From a bacterium HR21 (GTDB taxonomy: Bacteria; Bacteroidota; Ignavibacteria; Kapaibacteriales; HRBIN21), in contig BEHX01000001.1 of assembly GCA_002898295.1 (NCBI GenBank), positions 201,473 through 265,472 of the forward strand: 64,000 nt of DNA. Direction: 5' to 3'. Each line of letters begins with the position of its first letter. The stretch's first letter is position 1. Shown in pieces: positions 24,952 through 33,148 of the stretch. The position numbers and the translations under genes are program-made. The notes under the pieces are model-generated. The model did not search any database. It worked only from the letters and a program-made list of their open reading frames with translations, and was not told where the DNA came from.

Positions 24952-25641
24952 ATGACGGAGCTTCAGAACCAGTTCGAACTGGAGGAGCTGGCAGCTGCGT
25001 ACGACCACTGGTACGAAACCCCTCTCGGGGCATTTGCTGAGCACCAGGAGTTGGGGGCATTACGGCAGCTCCTGCAGGGAGTGTCCCGCCAGCACCCGAT
25101 TGTCGAGGTCGGGGCCGGAACCGGACGTGTCGCCGCGTGGCTGGCACGGGAGATGGGCTTTCCCGTCATTGCGGTGGAACCCTCTGCGGCGATGCGGCGT
25201 CATGGGGAGCGCCGGACTGCGGGCTTACCCGTCTCCTGGGTCAGCGCACATGCGACAATGCTGCCCTTTGCGGATGCATCGCACGCGGGGGTGCTCTTCT
25301 TCGCAACGCTTGAATTCATCGCCGAGCCGCGACGGGCTGTGCGCGAAGCCCTGCGCATCCTCCAGCCCGGTGGGATCCTGCTCCTGGGCTGCCTGCACGC
25401 ACAGAGTCCCTGGGCGGCGCTCTACTGCTGGTTGGGGCGGCGCGGAGAACTCCCCTGGAGCCACGCCCGCTTCTACACCCCAGAGGAGCTCGAAGAGTTG
25501 GTAGGGGCACCAGCAGAAGGGAGGACAGAAGCGCTCTTCTGCGCCCCAGCGGCACAGGAACCCTTTGAGGAAGCCGATGCTGCCGGACGTCGTGCCGGCA
25601 ATGCCCCGGCGTTTGTCGTTCTGCGATGGAGAAAGCCATGA
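24952..25641 (+). CDS. Class I SAM-dependent methyltransferase
   Basis: 229 residues. The N-terminal YDHWYETPLGAFAEHQE is typical of UbiE/Methyltransf_11 members. Motif I is PIVEVGAGTGRVAAWLA (about 45-62), followed by the acidic VIAVEPSAAM and a post-motif LFFATLEFI. C-terminal FYTPEELEELV is also typical. The substrate is unknown. Its stop overlaps the next start (ATGA at 25638), so it is translationally coupled to the thiamine-binding protein. Confidence 0.88.
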   Translation: MTELQNQFELEELAAAYDHWYETPLGAFAEHQELGALRQLLQGVSRQHPIVEVGAGTGRVAAWLAREMGFPVIAVEPSAAMRRHGERRTAGLPVSWVSAHATMLPFADASHAGVLFFATLEFIAEPRRAVREALRILQPGGILLLGCLHAQSPWAALYCWLGRRGELPWSHARFYTPEELEELVGAPAEGRTEALFCAPAAQEPFEEADAAGRRAGNAPAFVVLRWRKP

Positions 25642-25901
25642 CGGTTGCAGCAACAGTCGCTGTCTATCCCTTACGGCAGCTCGATTATCGAGCAATCGAT
25701 GCAGCCATCGCTGCCCTGCAGCAATCAGGGCTTGCCGTTGACGTACAGCCGATGCACACAGAGCTTTCCGGTCCGATTGAAGAGGTCTTCACCGCCTTGC
25801 GCCAAGCGTTTCAGTCCGCTGCTTCCTATGGAGTGACAATCATGACCGTCACGCTGACCAACGCCTGTGTGCCACCGTCGGCTCCTCCTGACGAGAGGTG
25901 A
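25638..25901 (+). CDS. MTH1187/YkoF-type thiamine-binding protein
   Basis: 87 residues with the small ferredoxin-like fold pattern of the MTH1187/YqgV family: VAATVAVYPLRQLDYRAIDAAI at the start, LAVDVQPMHTELSGPIEEVFTAL in the middle and YGVTIMTVTLTN at the end. Family members bind thiamine or related pyrimidines and are often cytoplasmic. ATG 25638 is chosen because it forms an ATGA overlap and has GGAG eight bases upstream; an ATG 12 bases earlier is possible. Neighbours do not point to a thiamine pathway. Confidence 0.82.
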   Translation: MTVAATVAVYPLRQLDYRAIDAAIAALQQSGLAVDVQPMHTELSGPIEEVFTALRQAFQSAASYGVTIMTVTLTNACVPPSAPPDER

Positions 25902-25912
25902 GCACGCCTGCC

Positions 25913-26845
25913 ATGGCAGCGCTCCTCTGGTTCTCTACGGCTTTCGACATTCTCTGCCTTGAGGGACCCGACGCGCTGGATTTCCTCAATCGGATGAGCA
26001 CAGCGGAGCTGGCACACTTGCCCGTTGGGGAATCACGGGCAACGGTTTTCACAACCGAGAAGGGGCGTATCCGCGAGGTTGCCATCGTCGTGCAGCGTGA
26101 GGCAGGCACGCTAGAGGTTGTCTGCCCAGCGGGCAGAGGGGAAAGCCTCCTTGGCTGGCTTCAACGTTTCCGCTTCCTGGAACAGCTGCGTTTGTCCCCG
26201 CCTCAGGTGTGGGACGGGAGCGAACTCCACGGTTCTGGTGGAGGGGAGCTCTTGAGGCGCCTCGGGGTGCCGCTACCGACCCAGCACCACTGGGGCGCTG
26301 GAGGTGCTGCATTCTGGCGGGGCATCCCGCTTCGCTGCTTCTGGATCCCCGCCTATAGTGGAGGGGAGGCCTACCGCATACTCTTGCCCAGGGGGCATGG
26401 GGACCAGCTCCGAGCCGCTCTGCAGGAAGTCCTCGGGGAACCTTCGACGGCAGATCAGGTGGAGGCTGCCCGTATCCTTGCAGGGCAGGGAAAGCCCGGA
26501 GCGGAATGGAGTGAGGAGTACAACCCCTTTGAGGTCGGACTCGGGGAGCTGGTGAGCCTGAGCAAAGGCTGTTACATCGGACAGGAAGTGCTGGCACGGC
26601 TGGAGACGTATGGCAAAGTGCAGCGGTGCCTGCTCCGATTCCAGAGCAGGGAACCCATCCCGGTTCCTGCGGCACTCTCCGTTGGACAACAGCGCATCGG
26701 TACCATCACCAGTGCTGCCCCTGTTGCCGAGCTTGCAGGCTGGGTTGCGTTGGGAGTAGTTCGCCGCGAGTGGATGGAGGCGCCAAGCTTTACGGCAGAG
26801 ACACCGGAAGGCAGGCAGATTGTCCTTCAGCGCTATGGGCAGTGA
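25913..26845 (+). CDS. ygfZ: YgfZ/GcvT-like folate-binding protein
   Basis: 310 residues from ATG 25913; a GTG at 25898 overlapping the previous stop is the alternative. The tetrahydrofolate-binding fold of the aminomethyltransferase family is seen, with the YgfZ signature K-G-C-Y-I-G-Q-E at about 218-225, including Cys220. YgfZ assists synthesis or repair of certain iron-sulfur clusters using folate. This suits a cell that makes the Fe-S subunit of complex III encoded at 55.6-58.6 kb. It lies in a tight plus-strand string. Confidence 0.85.
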   Translation: MAALLWFSTAFDILCLEGPDALDFLNRMSTAELAHLPVGESRATVFTTEKGRIREVAIVVQREAGTLEVVCPAGRGESLLGWLQRFRFLEQLRLSPPQVWDGSELHGSGGGELLRRLGVPLPTQHHWGAGGAAFWRGIPLRCFWIPAYSGGEAYRILLPRGHGDQLRAALQEVLGEPSTADQVEAARILAGQGKPGAEWSEEYNPFEVGLGELVSLSKGCYIGQEVLARLETYGKVQRCLLRFQSREPIPVPAALSVGQQRIGTITSAAPVAELAGWVALGVVRREWMEAPSFTAETPEGRQIVLQRYGQ

Positions 26846-26847
26846 TC

Positions 26848-27561
26848 ATGCCGAGTGTGCTCATCACCGGAGCAGCCCGTCGCCTCGGGCGCTCCCTTGC
26901 CGAAGGCTTCGCCCAGCGGGGGTGGGATGTAGTGCTCCACTACTGGCGCTCAGCTCAGGAGGCATACCAGCTGGCACAGCAGCTACAGCACTATGGGGTG
27001 CGGATACTCACAGTCCAAGCCGACCTGCGGAATCGGGAGCAGATCGAGCACGTCTTTACCTCCATTGCTGAGCAATGGGGTGCACCGGACGTTCTGGTCA
27101 ACAACGCGGCGGTCTATCCGCCAGCACACCCGCTCCTGGAACTCAGCCCAGAGCTCTGGGAGGAGACGCTCCGGGTAAACCTCACAGCGTGCCTCTACAC
27201 CAGCCAGGCATTTGCGGCAGTGCAGACCGTCGCGGGACGCATTGTCAATATCGCCTCGCTGGGCGGGGTCCGTACGTGGCGCCATCGCACGGCTTATAAC
27301 GTCTCGAAAGCAGCACTGCTCCAGCTGACCCGCAATCTCGCCTTGGAGCTGGCTCCCCGCATCACCGTCAACGCCGTCTGCCCGGGGATCCTGCTGTTAG
27401 AGCCCGGCGAAGAAGGCGTTGTGCCCGCAGAGCGTATCCCCGCGCAACGGTATGGGACAGCCGGGGATGTCTTCGAGGCAGTCTACTTTTTTGCCACTGC
27501 GACGTCATACATCACCGGGCAGTGGCTCCTGGTTGATGGAGGGTACCACTTGGTGCGCTGA
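26848..27561 (+). CDS. Short-chain dehydrogenase/reductase
   Basis: 237 residues from ATG 26848, two bases after the ygfZ stop. Classical SDR features: TGAARRLGRS at the N-terminus, NNAAVY, Ser in NIASLGG, the catalytic Y-N-V-S-K, and VNAVCPG. Arg-rich TGAARRLG and a C-terminal ITGQWLLVDGGYHL make a pteridine-reductase or FolM-like role possible, which would fit the folate-linked upstream gene. That last point is inference. Confidence 0.87.
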   Translation: MPSVLITGAARRLGRSLAEGFAQRGWDVVLHYWRSAQEAYQLAQQLQHYGVRILTVQADLRNREQIEHVFTSIAEQWGAPDVLVNNAAVYPPAHPLLELSPELWEETLRVNLTACLYTSQAFAAVQTVAGRIVNIASLGGVRTWRHRTAYNVSKAALLQLTRNLALELAPRITVNAVCPGILLLEPGEEGVVPAERIPAQRYGTAGDVFEAVYFFATATSYITGQWLLVDGGYHLVR

Positions 27562-27569
27562 GGACTTTG

Positions 27570-28430
27570 ATGGAAAACAAGCTCCCTGTCGGACAGCGAT
27601 CGCCGAAAGCATACGATAATCCTGAGTTCCTGCACAGCCGTGATGCCCGAGTGATTCGGATTCTGGCAGAGTACCTCTATCCAGAGCAGCGGTTTCGGAA
27701 GCTCCGGGTTCGGAACACGGTTGTCTTTTGGGGATCAGCGCGGTGCCTGTCGGAGGAGGAATTCCGCCACCAGTGGAACGCTCTGCAGGCGCAACAGGAA
27801 TGGCGTGGGGCGGAGGACACCGTCTTGCAGAAGCGGCGGCAGGAGCTAGAGCGCATTCGCCCGCTGACACGCTACTACGAAGAGGCGCGTCGCTTGGCAC
27901 GCATGCTCACCGAGTGGTCACTGACACTTCCTCCAGCCCGGCGCTTCATCATCTGTTCCGGTGGTGGTCCAGGGATTATGGAAGCTGCTAACCGTGGCGC
28001 CTACGAAGCCGGGGGAATCTCTATCGGGCTGGGCATAAGCTTGCCCTATGAGCAAGCTCCGAACCCCTACATCACCCCTGAGCTGAACTTCGAGTTCCAC
28101 TACTTCTTCATGCGCAAGTTCTGGTTTGTCTACCTGGCAAAGGCAATGGTGCTCTTCCCCGGCGGGTTCGGCACGATGGACGAGCTGATGGAGGTGCTAA
28201 CCCTTGTTCAGACACGCAAAATCCGCCGCCGTCTGCCGGTTGTACTCTACGGCGAAGAGTTCTGGCGCCGTGTCATCAATTTCGACTACATGGCCGAAGC
28301 CGGGGTGATTTCCCCGGAAGACCTCCAGCTCTTCGTGTACACGAACACACCGGAGGAAGCCTTTGCGTACCTGCAAGAGCACTTGCGCACTGTCTACGGA
28401 CTCGGTGCCCCGTACGAAGAGGCTCCGTAG
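27570..28430 (+). CDS. LOG-family (TIGR00730-type) protein
   Basis: 286 residues from ATG 27570. The Rossmann-like LOG signatures are clear: SGGGPGIMEAANRGAYEAGG and PGGFGTMDELMEVL. LOG proteins cleave the N-glycosidic bond of cytokinin nucleotides or of AMP-like nucleotides. The N-terminal 110 residues, with VFWGSARC and a long charged helix, are longer than in minimal LOGs and match the larger bacterial subgroup. The bacterial physiological substrate is uncertain. Confidence 0.88.
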   Translation: MENKLPVGQRSPKAYDNPEFLHSRDARVIRILAEYLYPEQRFRKLRVRNTVVFWGSARCLSEEEFRHQWNALQAQQEWRGAEDTVLQKRRQELERIRPLTRYYEEARRLARMLTEWSLTLPPARRFIICSGGGPGIMEAANRGAYEAGGISIGLGISLPYEQAPNPYITPELNFEFHYFFMRKFWFVYLAKAMVLFPGGFGTMDELMEVLTLVQTRKIRRRLPVVLYGEEFWRRVINFDYMAEAGVISPEDLQLFVYTNTPEEAFAYLQEHLRTVYGLGAPYEEAP

Positions 28431-28452
28431 CACAAACGAGAGGGGAAAGACC

Positions 28453-30357
28453 ATGTACGCAGCGCTGCTCCTCCTCGGAGTTCTCTGGAGCAGTCTCGCT
28501 CTGTCCGGCGAGCTCCGCCTGTATCCTCCAAACCCGGAGCGGGGAAGCTCCGTTTCGGTGGAGTACCGTCCCGATAGCCTCCGCTTCGCTCCGGGGGAGT
28601 ATCTCTGGCTCTACGTCTACGAGTTCACAGAGCATCAGGCATATCCCACTCTCCGGGAGATTCCGCTGGAGTACCAGCGCACCACAGGGGTGCATGTGGG
28701 TGCTTTCCGCTTGGATACAGCAACGGTCTTCGCACTCTGCAAAGTGGGCACCGGACACCTCTTCGACACCCATCACGGGCAGTTGTGGGAGATTCTCGTG
28801 CACGAGAGGGGCAAGCCTCTCCGGGCAGCGCTGATCCGCGCTGCAACCAGTCGCTTCGGGCTTATCCACGATGGTGGGTGGCGGAGGATGCCGGATTTGG
28901 AAACTGCTGAGCGCCTCCTGCAGCAGGTGGTCCGTGAGTACCCGAATGACTTCGCTGCCCATATCTGGCTTGTTGCCGTTCAAGGACGGCTCGGGATGCT
29001 CGATCCCCAAAGGCAGCAGCAACGCCTTCGGGAGCTCCTCCAGCAGCCCTACCCGCAGGAGAGCGAGGCGGATGTCCGCGCCGCTCTCTGGGCTCTGGGC
29101 GCACTGCGAGAGCATAAACGGCTGACAATGCTCGAAGAGCAGGTTCTGACCCGCTTCCCCCACTGGGAGCTTGCCCGCGAGATCCTCCTGGTACGCCTCA
29201 ACCGCGCCGCGATTGCCCAGGAATACATCGCCACAGCAGAACGCTTTCTGCGCCTCTACTCGAGCGGAACACCGGGATACGATGAGGCATACGTGGCACT
29301 GGTCCGCGCATTGCTCCAGTACGACCGCCCCGATAGCGTTGCGGCACTCTTCCGGCGCTTCCCGACAGTCCCAGTGGAAGCCTATGCGGAGCTAGCAAAC
29401 TACTGGCTGGAGCGGCGGCAGCCGGAGAAGGCAGCGCCGTGGGTACAGCACATGCGAGCAACATACGAGCACCAGCGCCTGGCCCGCCTCCATCGCAGAC
29501 CCAAACATCTGAGTACAGCGGAGTGGGAGCGCAGCACCCGGATTCTCTCCGGACTCGTGCTGGCAACGGAAGCGCGGCTGCTGCGCCAGAATAGGCGAGT
29601 CGAAGAGGCTATCGAACGCTTCCAGCAGGCTCGCTCTGCCTACCAGGACGATGCGCCTACGGAGCTGTTCGAACAGCTGGTGGAGGCTCTCCGCGTTGTG
29701 GGGCAGAACAAAAATGCCTTTGCCGTCTGCACGGAAGCCATCCTGCAGTCGAAGGACAGCGACACGCTCTGGGCACAGTTCCGAGAGCTTTTCCTGCAGG
29801 TGGTACGGGCTGACTCGCTGGAGCTTCAGCAGGAGATGCTCCGTCTGCACGAGCGTGCGGCAGAGCTCCGGCGTCAGCGCCTCTGGTGGCAGGAACGCCT
29901 GGAATGGCAACTTCCCGAAACGCTTGCCAACTACCCGCTCATCTCCCCAGCCGGGGACACCCTGACCTTAGCCCAGTTGCGGGGGAAAGTTGTCTTGCTG
30001 GACCTCTGGGCAAGCTGGTGTCGACCCTGCATGCAGTCGTTCCCGCTCCTGCAAAAGCTCTGGGAGCTCTACCGAGAACGCCCCGATGTGGCCATCGTCG
30101 CCCTCAATGTCTGGGAACGGACCGAAGAGCGCCGGAAAGCTCTGGCTGACTTCCGGCTCAACAATCCACAGTACAGCTTCCCGCTCTACGCCGATGAACA
30201 CGACGGCATCCCGCCCCGGCTCGGGGTAACGGGGATCCCAACCCAATTCTTCCTGGACCGCCACGGCGTGATCCAGTTCCGACGCATCGGATATCGGTCG
30301 GAGAAGGACTTCCTCGAAATGCAGGACCGCTTGGAAGTGTTACTGCAACACCGGTAA
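28453..30357 (+). CDS. Periplasmic TPR protein with C-terminal thioredoxin-like (TlpA/ResA) domain
   Basis: 634 residues from ATG 28453 with GAGGGGAAAG upstream. Signal peptide (LLLLGVLWSSLALSGE), a beta domain, about 350 residues of TPR-like helices, and a TlpA/ResA domain from about 495. The redox pair is C523-R-P-C526 in WASWCRPC, with a cis-Pro in GVTGIPTQFFLD. It probably reduces or rearranges disulfides in the periplasm, possibly for cytochrome c maturation, with the TPR part binding partners. A small barrel gene follows by 17 bases. Confidence 0.88.
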   Translation: MYAALLLLGVLWSSLALSGELRLYPPNPERGSSVSVEYRPDSLRFAPGEYLWLYVYEFTEHQAYPTLREIPLEYQRTTGVHVGAFRLDTATVFALCKVGTGHLFDTHHGQLWEILVHERGKPLRAALIRAATSRFGLIHDGGWRRMPDLETAERLLQQVVREYPNDFAAHIWLVAVQGRLGMLDPQRQQQRLRELLQQPYPQESEADVRAALWALGALREHKRLTMLEEQVLTRFPHWELAREILLVRLNRAAIAQEYIATAERFLRLYSSGTPGYDEAYVALVRALLQYDRPDSVAALFRRFPTVPVEAYAELANYWLERRQPEKAAPWVQHMRATYEHQRLARLHRRPKHLSTAEWERSTRILSGLVLATEARLLRQNRRVEEAIERFQQARSAYQDDAPTELFEQLVEALRVVGQNKNAFAVCTEAILQSKDSDTLWAQFRELFLQVVRADSLELQQEMLRLHERAAELRRQRLWWQERLEWQLPETLANYPLISPAGDTLTLAQLRGKVVLLDLWASWCRPCMQSFPLLQKLWELYRERPDVAIVALNVWERTEERRKALADFRLNNPQYSFPLYADEHDGIPPRLGVTGIPTQFFLDRHGVIQFRRIGYRSEKDFLEMQDRLEVLLQHR

Positions 30358-30374
30358 CAGCAGTGGAGGGAACC

Positions 30375-31034
30375 ATGCACCGCATCGTGCTCGGTGTGTC
30401 GCTGGTGACGCTCCTGGCACTGCCCGCTCCTGCTCAAGTTGGGATCAGCTTTTTCGGCGGGCTTGCTACCCCGAGTGCTTCCATCAATGACGTGTACAAC
30501 CGCGCGGGCTTCCGCTCTGGGGATACCCTCCGGTCCCTTCTCCGGGAGGCAGCTCGACTCGGATACCAGCTCGGGATTCGGACGCGGAGCACCCTTTCGG
30601 AGCGTTTCTCCTTCATCGGCGGTATTGCCCTTGTGCGCTTTCCGCAGAGCCGCCTCTATGTGACCGATCCCCAGAGCGGGGATACGCTCGCAGTGCTGGC
30701 ATCGGTACAGAACCTGGTGCCGATCTCTGCCGGGGTTGAATTCCACGTCCTGCCCGGACCTCTGCAGCTGTCCGTCAGCGGACAGCTCAGTTACACGATC
30801 TTGAACACCTCAACCGACTGGGAGCGGGGCACCATTTCCGTCCCGCTGGCTCTGGGGACGCAGAACAGTCATCGAGTGGGCGCAGATGTTGGTGCCGGCA
30901 TTGGACTGGCTGCTGGTCCGGTGGGCATCGGAGCAGAAGTCCGATACGCCATCAGTAACCTCATCGGACGGGTAGAAGGGGAGGAGCCGAAGAGCTACCT
31001 CTCGCTCCTGCTGGTGCTCACCCTTGGACTTTAG
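30375..31034 (+). CDS. Small outer-membrane beta-barrel protein
   Basis: 219 residues from ATG 30375, preceded by GGAGGG. Signal peptide ends LPAPAQ. The rest alternates hydrophobic and polar residues with Gly/Tyr turns (VGISFFGGLATPS, RVGADVGAGIGLAAGPVGIGAEVRYA split across strands), fitting an 8-stranded OmpX/OmpW-like barrel, ending LLLVLTLGL. Function unknown. The last four bases overlap the convergent pseudouridine synthase gene. Confidence 0.75.
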   Translation: MHRIVLGVSLVTLLALPAPAQVGISFFGGLATPSASINDVYNRAGFRSGDTLRSLLREAARLGYQLGIRTRSTLSERFSFIGGIALVRFPQSRLYVTDPQSGDTLAVLASVQNLVPISAGVEFHVLPGPLQLSVSGQLSYTILNTSTDWERGTISVPLALGTQNSHRVGADVGAGIGLAAGPVGIGAEVRYAISNLIGRVEGEEPKSYLSLLLVLTLGL

Positions 31035-31603
31035 AGTGCCAGCACAGCTGCTCGCTCTCGGGCGGAGAGTAAACGCCACTGCCCGGGTTGGAGGCTCCAG
31101 AGCTGGAAATCCCCGATTTGAACCCGGAGCAAGCGCAGCGTCGGATGCCCGACGGCTGCCGTCATGCGGCGGACCTGGTGGTATTTGCCCTCGGTCAGCT
31201 CCAGGGCAATCCAACATGTCGGGACAGTCTTGCGGAAGCGCACCGGGGGAACGCGTGGCGGGATCTGCGGCTGCGGCTCCAGAATCCATACCCGGCAGGG
31301 CTTCGTGCGATATCCTCCGGCAATCCGCACCCCGCGTCGGAGCTGTTCCAGCGCCTCCTCTGATGGAATGCGCTCTACCTGTGCCCAGTACACTCGACGA
31401 TGGCGAAAGCGCGGATGGAGCAGCCGGTAGACAATCCATGGCTCATCACTCAGCAAGAGCAATCCCTCGCTCTCGGCATCTAACCGCCCAACAGGATAGA
31501 CCCCTGGCGGGAACCCGAACTCCGCCAAGGTCCGAAAGCGCGACCCCGGGATTGGTGTAAATTGCGAGAGAACTCCGTATGGCTTGTAGAAGGCGATGAG
31601 CAT
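31031..31603 (-). CDS. rluE: RluE-type 23S rRNA pseudouridine synthase
   Basis: 190 residues from ATG 31603. RsuA/RluE family: FYKPYGVLSQF at the start, the catalytic Asp42 in GRLDAESEGLLLLS, and a C-terminal ELTEGKYHQVRRMTAAVGHPTLRL. There is no S4 domain in front, as in RluE/RluB-like short members. It converts one uridine to pseudouridine in 23S rRNA, by analogy at the RluE site. It starts head-to-head with the glycosylase gene, overlapping it by 8 bases, and overlaps the barrel gene at its end. Confidence 0.88.
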   Translation of the reverse strand: MLIAFYKPYGVLSQFTPIPGSRFRTLAEFGFPPGVYPVGRLDAESEGLLLLSDEPWIVYRLLHPRFRHRRVYWAQVERIPSEEALEQLRRGVRIAGGYRTKPCRVWILEPQPQIPPRVPPVRFRKTVPTCWIALELTEGKYHQVRRMTAAVGHPTLRLLRVQIGDFQLWSLQPGQWRLLSARERAAVLAL

Positions 31604-32303
31604 GGACGGTGTCCGTTCCGTGCAGTCTCCTCCGAGCAGAGAGGACGTCCAGAGCCGTGTTCCTTGCATACCCGACAGCTCGGTTGAGCTCCTGCGGCAG
31701 GCATACCGTGAGCGCTCCGGGCTGATCCGGCAGCGCCTGGAGGAGTTTGCTGCCCTCGGAGAGGATCCCGAAGCGAGCTTCTACGAGCTCTGCTACTGCC
31801 TGTGCACACCAGGGACGAAAGCCCGTCATGCTTTGGCATGCTTGGAGCAGCTCCGACGGCGGGACTTCTTCGCCCAGCGGTTGGCTCGCACAGAGCTAGA
31901 GCACCTCCTGCGTGCACCGCATGCCTACATCCGCTTCCATCGCCAGAAGGCGCAACGGCTGGCACGCGTCCACGATGTCTTCGAGCGCGTCTGGAGTATC
32001 CGCCACAGTGCGCTCTCGCCTGCAGAGAAGCGCTGGGAGCTTGTCCGCACGGTCAACGGTTTCGGGATGAAGGAAGCCTCTCACTTCCTGCGGAATACCG
32101 GCGTTCGCGGGATTGCTGTCCTTGACCGCCATATCATCCGGTGGATGCACCGCCTTGGCTGTCCGGTGCGGCTACCAACGAGCCGGCGCTCGTACGAGCA
32201 GGCAGAGCAAGCCTTTGTTGTGCTCGCCCATCGTCTGCAAATCCCTCCAGAGGAGCTGGATCTCTTGTGCTGGAGCCTGGAGACCGGCGAGGTCCTGCGA
32301 TGA
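31596..32303 (+). CDS. Archaeal-type (Ogg2) 8-oxoguanine DNA glycosylase/lyase
   Basis: 235 residues. The helix-hairpin-helix core has VNGFGMKEASHFLRNTGV with the catalytic Lys159, and the Asp177 in AVLDRHIIRWM, as in Ogg2/N-glycosylase-DNA lyase proteins best known from archaea and thermophiles. It removes oxidised guanine and nicks the abasic site. A start at ATG 31602 is equally possible. It is translationally coupled to the next gene (ATGA at 32300). Confidence 0.85.
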   Translation: MSMDGVRSVQSPPSREDVQSRVPCIPDSSVELLRQAYRERSGLIRQRLEEFAALGEDPEASFYELCYCLCTPGTKARHALACLEQLRRRDFFAQRLARTELEHLLRAPHAYIRFHRQKAQRLARVHDVFERVWSIRHSALSPAEKRWELVRTVNGFGMKEASHFLRNTGVRGIAVLDRHIIRWMHRLGCPVRLPTSRRSYEQAEQAFVVLAHRLQIPPEELDLLCWSLETGEVLR

Positions 32304-33148
32304 CGTGGCACCGTGAGCTTCGGCTTCTGCAGAGGGACCGTCGACACGGTTCCCTCACACTCCTCGAGCGCTTTGTCGCGCTCTGCTACCGCATGCAGTC
32401 AGCGGGGGCGTCAGCAGAGGACTTCCACAGAAGCGTTCACCAGCTTGTCGATGCGCACCCTGCCATGGCGCTGTTCCGGAACCTCGCATCCCGCTTCGAG
32501 TCTCTGCTCACCGAAGGTGCCCCCAGCCAGGCATTCCTCGCGGAGGCGGAGAGCTTCCTGCAGACCCTCCAGCACCACGTTGACCGCGCAGCTGAGATCG
32601 CCGCCGCATTCCTCCCGACAGGGGCAACGGTGCTGACACACTCGGCAAGCTCGCACGTGCAACGGGTCCTCCAGAAAATCCTGCAGCTCGACAAACGCAT
32701 CCGCCTCTTCTGCACTATCTCTGAACCGGGAAGGGAAGGCATTCAGCTTGCCCGCTGGGCACACTCGTCTGGCATCCCTGTTGTGCTGCTGGCGGAGTCC
32801 CAAGTCAGCGTCCTTGCGGCTTCTGTCCATCTGTTCCTCATTGGCTCCGATGGAGTCTGCCTGGACGGTGTCATACACAAGGTTGGAACAGCTCTGTTGG
32901 CACACTACCTCTGGCTGGAGCACCGTCCCGTTTGGGTCTTGAGCTGTTCGGAGAAATTTCTGCCAGAGCACTGGGGTGAGGAACTGGTCGGGACAGCGCC
33001 ACGGCTGTGTCGCGGTGCTCTTCCGCAGGCGACACCGTTGTATGACTGCACTCCCTGGGAGTACCTTACCGTGCTCATCACCGAGCAGGGCTTCGAAGAG
33101 GCACCCACCGTTCGGGAGCGGCTATCCCAGCGTCGCTCACCGGTCTAG
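32300..33148 (+). CDS. eIF-2B alpha/beta/delta-like protein
   Basis: 282 residues from ATG 32300. The helical N-terminus is followed by the IF-2B Rossmann-like domain with ATVLTHSASSHVQRVL, IRLFCTISEPGREG, and the GSDGVCLDGVIHKVGT segment. Bacterial and archaeal relatives include methylthioribose-1-phosphate and ribose-1,5-bisphosphate isomerases, but this protein lacks clear hallmarks of either in what can be seen. A sugar-phosphate isomerase or a non-catalytic role is possible. It ends directly against the convergent porV gene, with no base between. Confidence 0.75.
   Translation: MTWHRELRLLQRDRRHGSLTLLERFVALCYRMQSAGASAEDFHRSVHQLVDAHPAMALFRNLASRFESLLTEGAPSQAFLAEAESFLQTLQHHVDRAAEIAAAFLPTGATVLTHSASSHVQRVLQKILQLDKRIRLFCTISEPGREGIQLARWAHSSGIPVVLLAESQVSVLAASVHLFLIGSDGVCLDGVIHKVGTALLAHYLWLEHRPVWVLSCSEKFLPEHWGEELVGTAPRLCRGALPQATPLYDCTPWEYLTVLITEQGFEEAPTVRERLSQRRSPV

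Noticed and set aside
31110..31135. tRNA-like GATTTGAACCCGG element
   Set aside because: It lies within the pseudouridine synthase gene and no other tRNA arm can be folded around it.
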